Shown one piece after another: positions 5,964 through 7,892 of a stretch of DNA of 7,892 bases. Every line of letters starts with the position of its first letter. Position 1 is the stretch's first letter. A program made the position numbers and the translations under genes. This DNA is from Lachnospiraceae bacterium (GTDB lineage Bacteria > Bacillota_A > Clostridia > Lachnospirales > Lachnospiraceae): assembly GCA_017652545.1 (NCBI GenBank), contig JAGCAV010000080.1, positions 1-7,892 of the forward strand, read 5' to 3'. The notes beneath the pieces were generated by a model. It made no database searches. It was given only the letters and a program-made list of their open reading frames with translations, and had not been told where the DNA came from.

Positions 5964-6959
5964 TCAGGCCTGCTGCGCCTGCACGGCAGTAATGGCAACA
6001 ACACCTACGATATCATCCGCGACGCAGCCTCTGGACAGGTCGTTGACAGGCATGGAGATGCCCTGCAGAACCGGACCGTATGCATTGGCCTTCGCGAGTC
6101 TCTGAACCAGCTTATATCCGATATTGCCGGCCTCAAGGCCCGGGAATACCAGCGTGTTCGCATGGCCGGCCACCTTGCTGTCGGGAGCTTTCAGGGAAGC
6201 CACGGTCTCGGAAAGGGCCGCGTCGATCTGCAGTTCACCGTCAATATCAAACTGCGGATACTTCTCATTGGCGATCTTTACGGCTTCCTGGACCTTGGTG
6301 ACATTGTCGTGCTTCGCGCTGCCCTTTGTGGAGAAGGAAAGCATGGCAACCTTGGGATCTGCCCCGACAAGGCTCTTGAAGGACTCGGCCGCCAGCGCTG
6401 CCACTTCCGCCATCTTTTCGGCATCCACCTCAGGCATGACGGCACAGTCGGCAAATACGAACAGGCCTTTCTCGCCGAGATCACAGTTCGGAACCTCCAT
6501 CAGGAAGAAACCGGATACGCTGCTGATGCCGGGCTTCGTCTTGAGAAGCTGCAGAGCCGGACGGATGGTATTGCCGGTGGAATGGCAGGCACCGGACACA
6601 ACGCCGTCGGCGTCGCCGCACTTGCACATCAGGCATGCATAGTACATGTAGTCCTTTTCCATCTGCTCCTGAGCGGATTCGGGTGTGACACCCTTCTTGG
6701 CGCGCAGCTCAACGAACTTGTCGATATACTTCTGTTTGTTCGGATCATTGAAGGGATCTACGATCACAGCGCCGCTGATATCGTATCCCTCGCTGTATTT
6801 GCTGATCTCCTCAGGTGTGCCGATGATCACGATCTTCGCGATACCTTCTTTGAGGATCTTCTCGGCCGCTTCATAGGTGCGCGCATCCATGGACTCCGGA
6901 AGCACGATTGTCTTTACGTCTGCCTTTGCCTTTGCTTTGATCTCATCAATAAATGCCAT
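5964..6959 (-). CDS. pta: Phosphate acetyltransferase
   Basis: This 331-residue cytoplasmic enzyme converts acetyl-CoA plus phosphate to acetyl phosphate plus CoA, supplying acetate kinase encoded just downstream. The single-domain length fits the short PTA_PTB-type enzyme, without the regulatory N-terminal domain of the long enterobacterial form. Residues matching those studied in the Methanosarcina thermophila enzyme are present at the same numbers: R133, C159, R287, S309, R310 and D316, the last three in NDLSRGCVADD. GDADGVVSGA at 115-124 is the usual substrate-region motif. A small oddity is the cysteine-rich ACLMCKCG (C109, C112, C114) just before it. The start at ATG 6959 has AAGGAG nine bases upstream, and a good promoter lies about 60 bases upstream. 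Confidence 0.98.
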   Translation of the reverse strand: MAFIDEIKAKAKADVKTIVLPESMDARTYEAAEKILKEGIAKIVIIGTPEEISKYSEGYDISGAVIVDPFNDPNKQKYIDKFVELRAKKGVTPESAQEQMEKDYMYYACLMCKCGDADGVVSGACHSTGNTIRPALQLLKTKPGISSVSGFFLMEVPNCDLGEKGLFVFADCAVMPEVDAEKMAEVAALAAESFKSLVGADPKVAMLSFSTKGSAKHDNVTKVQEAVKIANEKYPQFDIDGELQIDAALSETVASLKAPDSKVAGHANTLVFPGLEAGNIGYKLVQRLAKANAYGPVLQGISMPVNDLSRGCVADDIVGVVAITAVQAQQA

Positions 6960-7021
6960 AATTACCGACTCCTTTCCGAATGTCTGACTGTCATCTCTGG
7001 CTTTTATGCACAGTTAGAGTA

Positions 7022-7050
7022 ATTATACCTGATTTGATCCGCAGGCACAA
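7022..7050 (-). promoter_or_regulatory. Probable sigma-A promoter of pta-ackA
   Basis: On the minus strand a perfect -10 box TATAAT (7027-7022) lies 17 bases downstream of TTGTGC (7050-7045), a half-matching -35 box. Transcription would start near 7015 and give a leader of about 55 bases before the pta ATG, containing AAGGAG. The rest of the 117-base gap between the upstream ABC gene and pta holds a T6 tract at about 7060 without a clear stem and no further gene. Confidence 0.7.
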
Positions 7051-7076
7051 GAAAAAATCATAACTGTTTCGTTCCT

Positions 7077-7892
7077 CTACGCCTGCATATTCCACGCCAG
7101 CTCATCATACTGCCTGCGCTGCAGTTCGTAGTAATAGCCCTTCCGTTGCATCAGTTCCCGGTGCGTTCCGCTGTCAACGATCTTGCCGTCCTTCACGACC
7201 AGGATCATGTCTGCCTCCCGGATCGTGGAGAGGCGGTGCGCGATCACGAAGCTCGTCCGCCCCCGGATCACAACGGATATGGCATCCTGGATGGCCTTCT
7301 CCGTCACTGTATCGATGGAAGAGGTTGCCTCATCCAGCACCAGGATCCTGGGATCAGCCAGCAGGGCTCTGGCAAAGGACAGCAGCTGTTTTTCACCGGT
7401 GGAGAGTTTTTCTCCTCCTTCTCCGACATCACTGTCCAGGCCGTTATCCATATTCCGGACCATCCCGTCCGCATGAACCAGTTTCAGTGCCTGCCAGATC
7501 TGCTCATCATCGGCGTCTTCCCGCCCGTACCGCAGATTATCCCGGACAGATCCGGAAAACAGGTACGGCGACTGAAGAACATATCCGATATTGCTGTGAA
7601 GCCAGAGCTGCGAGCGTTCCCTCGCATCCCTTCCGTCGATCAGGACCCTGCCGGAAACCGGTTCAAAGAACCGGCAGATCAGATTGACCAGTGTGGATTT
7701 GCCGGCTCCGGTCTCCCCGACGATCGCCACATTGGTCCCGCGGGGAACCTCCAGGTTGAAATGAGAAAGCACATACTCATCTCCGTCCGGATAATGGAAG
7801 GACACATCCTCGAATGCCACATCTCCTTCAAGGGGTTCCCAGTTCTCTTTCTTCGGGCAGAATGTGTCACCGTACTTTTCGATCACCTCCGG
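7077..7892 (-). CDS. ABC exporter ATP-binding part (multidrug/lipid exporter type), C-terminal fragment
   Basis: The reading frame stays open to the right edge, leaving 271 residues of the C-terminus. They hold a complete ATPase domain: Walker A GETGAGKST (fragment residues 59-67), Q-loop Q107, signature LSTGEKQ (163-169), Walker B ILVLDEA with D187 and E188, D-loop SSID and switch histidine H219 in IAHRLSTIRE. The segment before Walker A (FEDVSFHYPDGDEYVL) is the usual start of the ATPase domain in exporters that fuse membrane and ATPase domains, so the membrane domain should lie beyond 7892. LSTGE replaces LSGGQ, a variation often seen in half-transporters that pair as heterodimers, so a partner gene may lie upstream. 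The GTG at 7886 is probably internal, since the frame continues upstream as P-E. It ends before the pta promoter and is not clearly linked to the NHLM genes. The substrate cannot be told. Confidence 0.9.
   Translation of the reverse strand, partial: PEVIEKYGDTFCPKKENWEPLEGDVAFEDVSFHYPDGDEYVLSHFNLEVPRGTNVAIVGETGAGKSTLVNLICRFFEPVSGRVLIDGRDARERSQLWLHSNIGYVLQSPYLFSGSVRDNLRYGREDADDEQIWQALKLVHADGMVRNMDNGLDSDVGEGGEKLSTGEKQLLSFARALLADPRILVLDEATSSIDTVTEKAIQDAISVVIRGRTSFVIAHRLSTIREADMILVVKDGKIVDSGTHRELMQRKGYYYELQRRQYDELAWNMQA

Noticed and set aside
6980..7000. Short dyad TGACAGTCA in the pta leader, considered as an operator
   Set aside because: A 9-base dyad downstream of the promoter can occur by chance and matches no operator I can name.
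6162..7022. Plus-strand open frame (286 codons) opposite pta
   Set aside because: It is antisense to a highly conserved enzyme and runs into the pta promoter region. The protein resembles no family and is explained by codon bias on the opposite strand.
7077..7892. LSTGE in place of LSGGQ, considered as a sign of a dead ATPase
   Set aside because: Such signature variants are common in heterodimeric exporters, and Walker A, Walker B glutamate and switch histidine are all intact.

Overview
The window looks like part of a chromosome from an anaerobic, acetate-forming Firmicute, most like the Lachnospiraceae or related Clostridia. The reasons are the pta-ackA gene pair, an NHLM/NHLP-type peptide-export module of the kind common in that group, strong AGGAGG-type ribosome-binding sites, and moderately GC-rich coding DNA. 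This assignment rests on protein character alone. Every gene I accept lies on the minus strand, so transcription runs from high to low coordinates.

Layout in transcription order: (1) 7892-7077, the C-terminal ATPase part of an ABC exporter, cut by the window edge. (2) 7076-6960, an intergenic stretch with a good sigma-A promoter (TATAAT with a 17-nt spacer) that should drive (3) pta (6959-5964) and (4) ackA (5877-4675), which convert acetyl-CoA to acetate with ATP gain. (5) A perfect 12-bp hairpin just after ackA. (6) A DUF362-family protein with a C-terminal cysteine cluster (4595-3498). (7) A very short NHLM-type HlyD-like secretion protein (3456-3040). (8) A peptidase C39-containing ABC exporter of NHLM ABC1 type (3019-839). 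(9) A small AT-rich four-helix-bundle (S23/23S intervening-sequence-protein type) gene (776-429), bracketed by inverted heptamer arrays. (10) The first 116 residues of the partner NHLM ABC2 transporter (348 to beyond position 1).

Genes 7, 8 and 10 form the export machinery for a leader-bearing, ribosomally made peptide. The C39 domain should remove the leader while the membrane complex exports the core. No precursor peptide or modifying enzyme is visible, so these would have to lie beyond the left edge or elsewhere.

The most unusual feature is the roughly 455-bp S23-type cassette (about 382-836). It sits exactly between the stop codon of ABC1 and the ribosome-binding site of ABC2, and it is flanked by divergent 7-nt repeats facing inward from both ends (five on the left, four on the right, each preceded by ATA). 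This is the layout of a 23S rRNA intervening sequence (stem-forming ends around an S23 gene), but here it lies inside a protein-coding export operon. Other points of interest are the minimal HlyD protein without the usual periplasmic hairpin, and the DUF362 protein at the head of the export operon.
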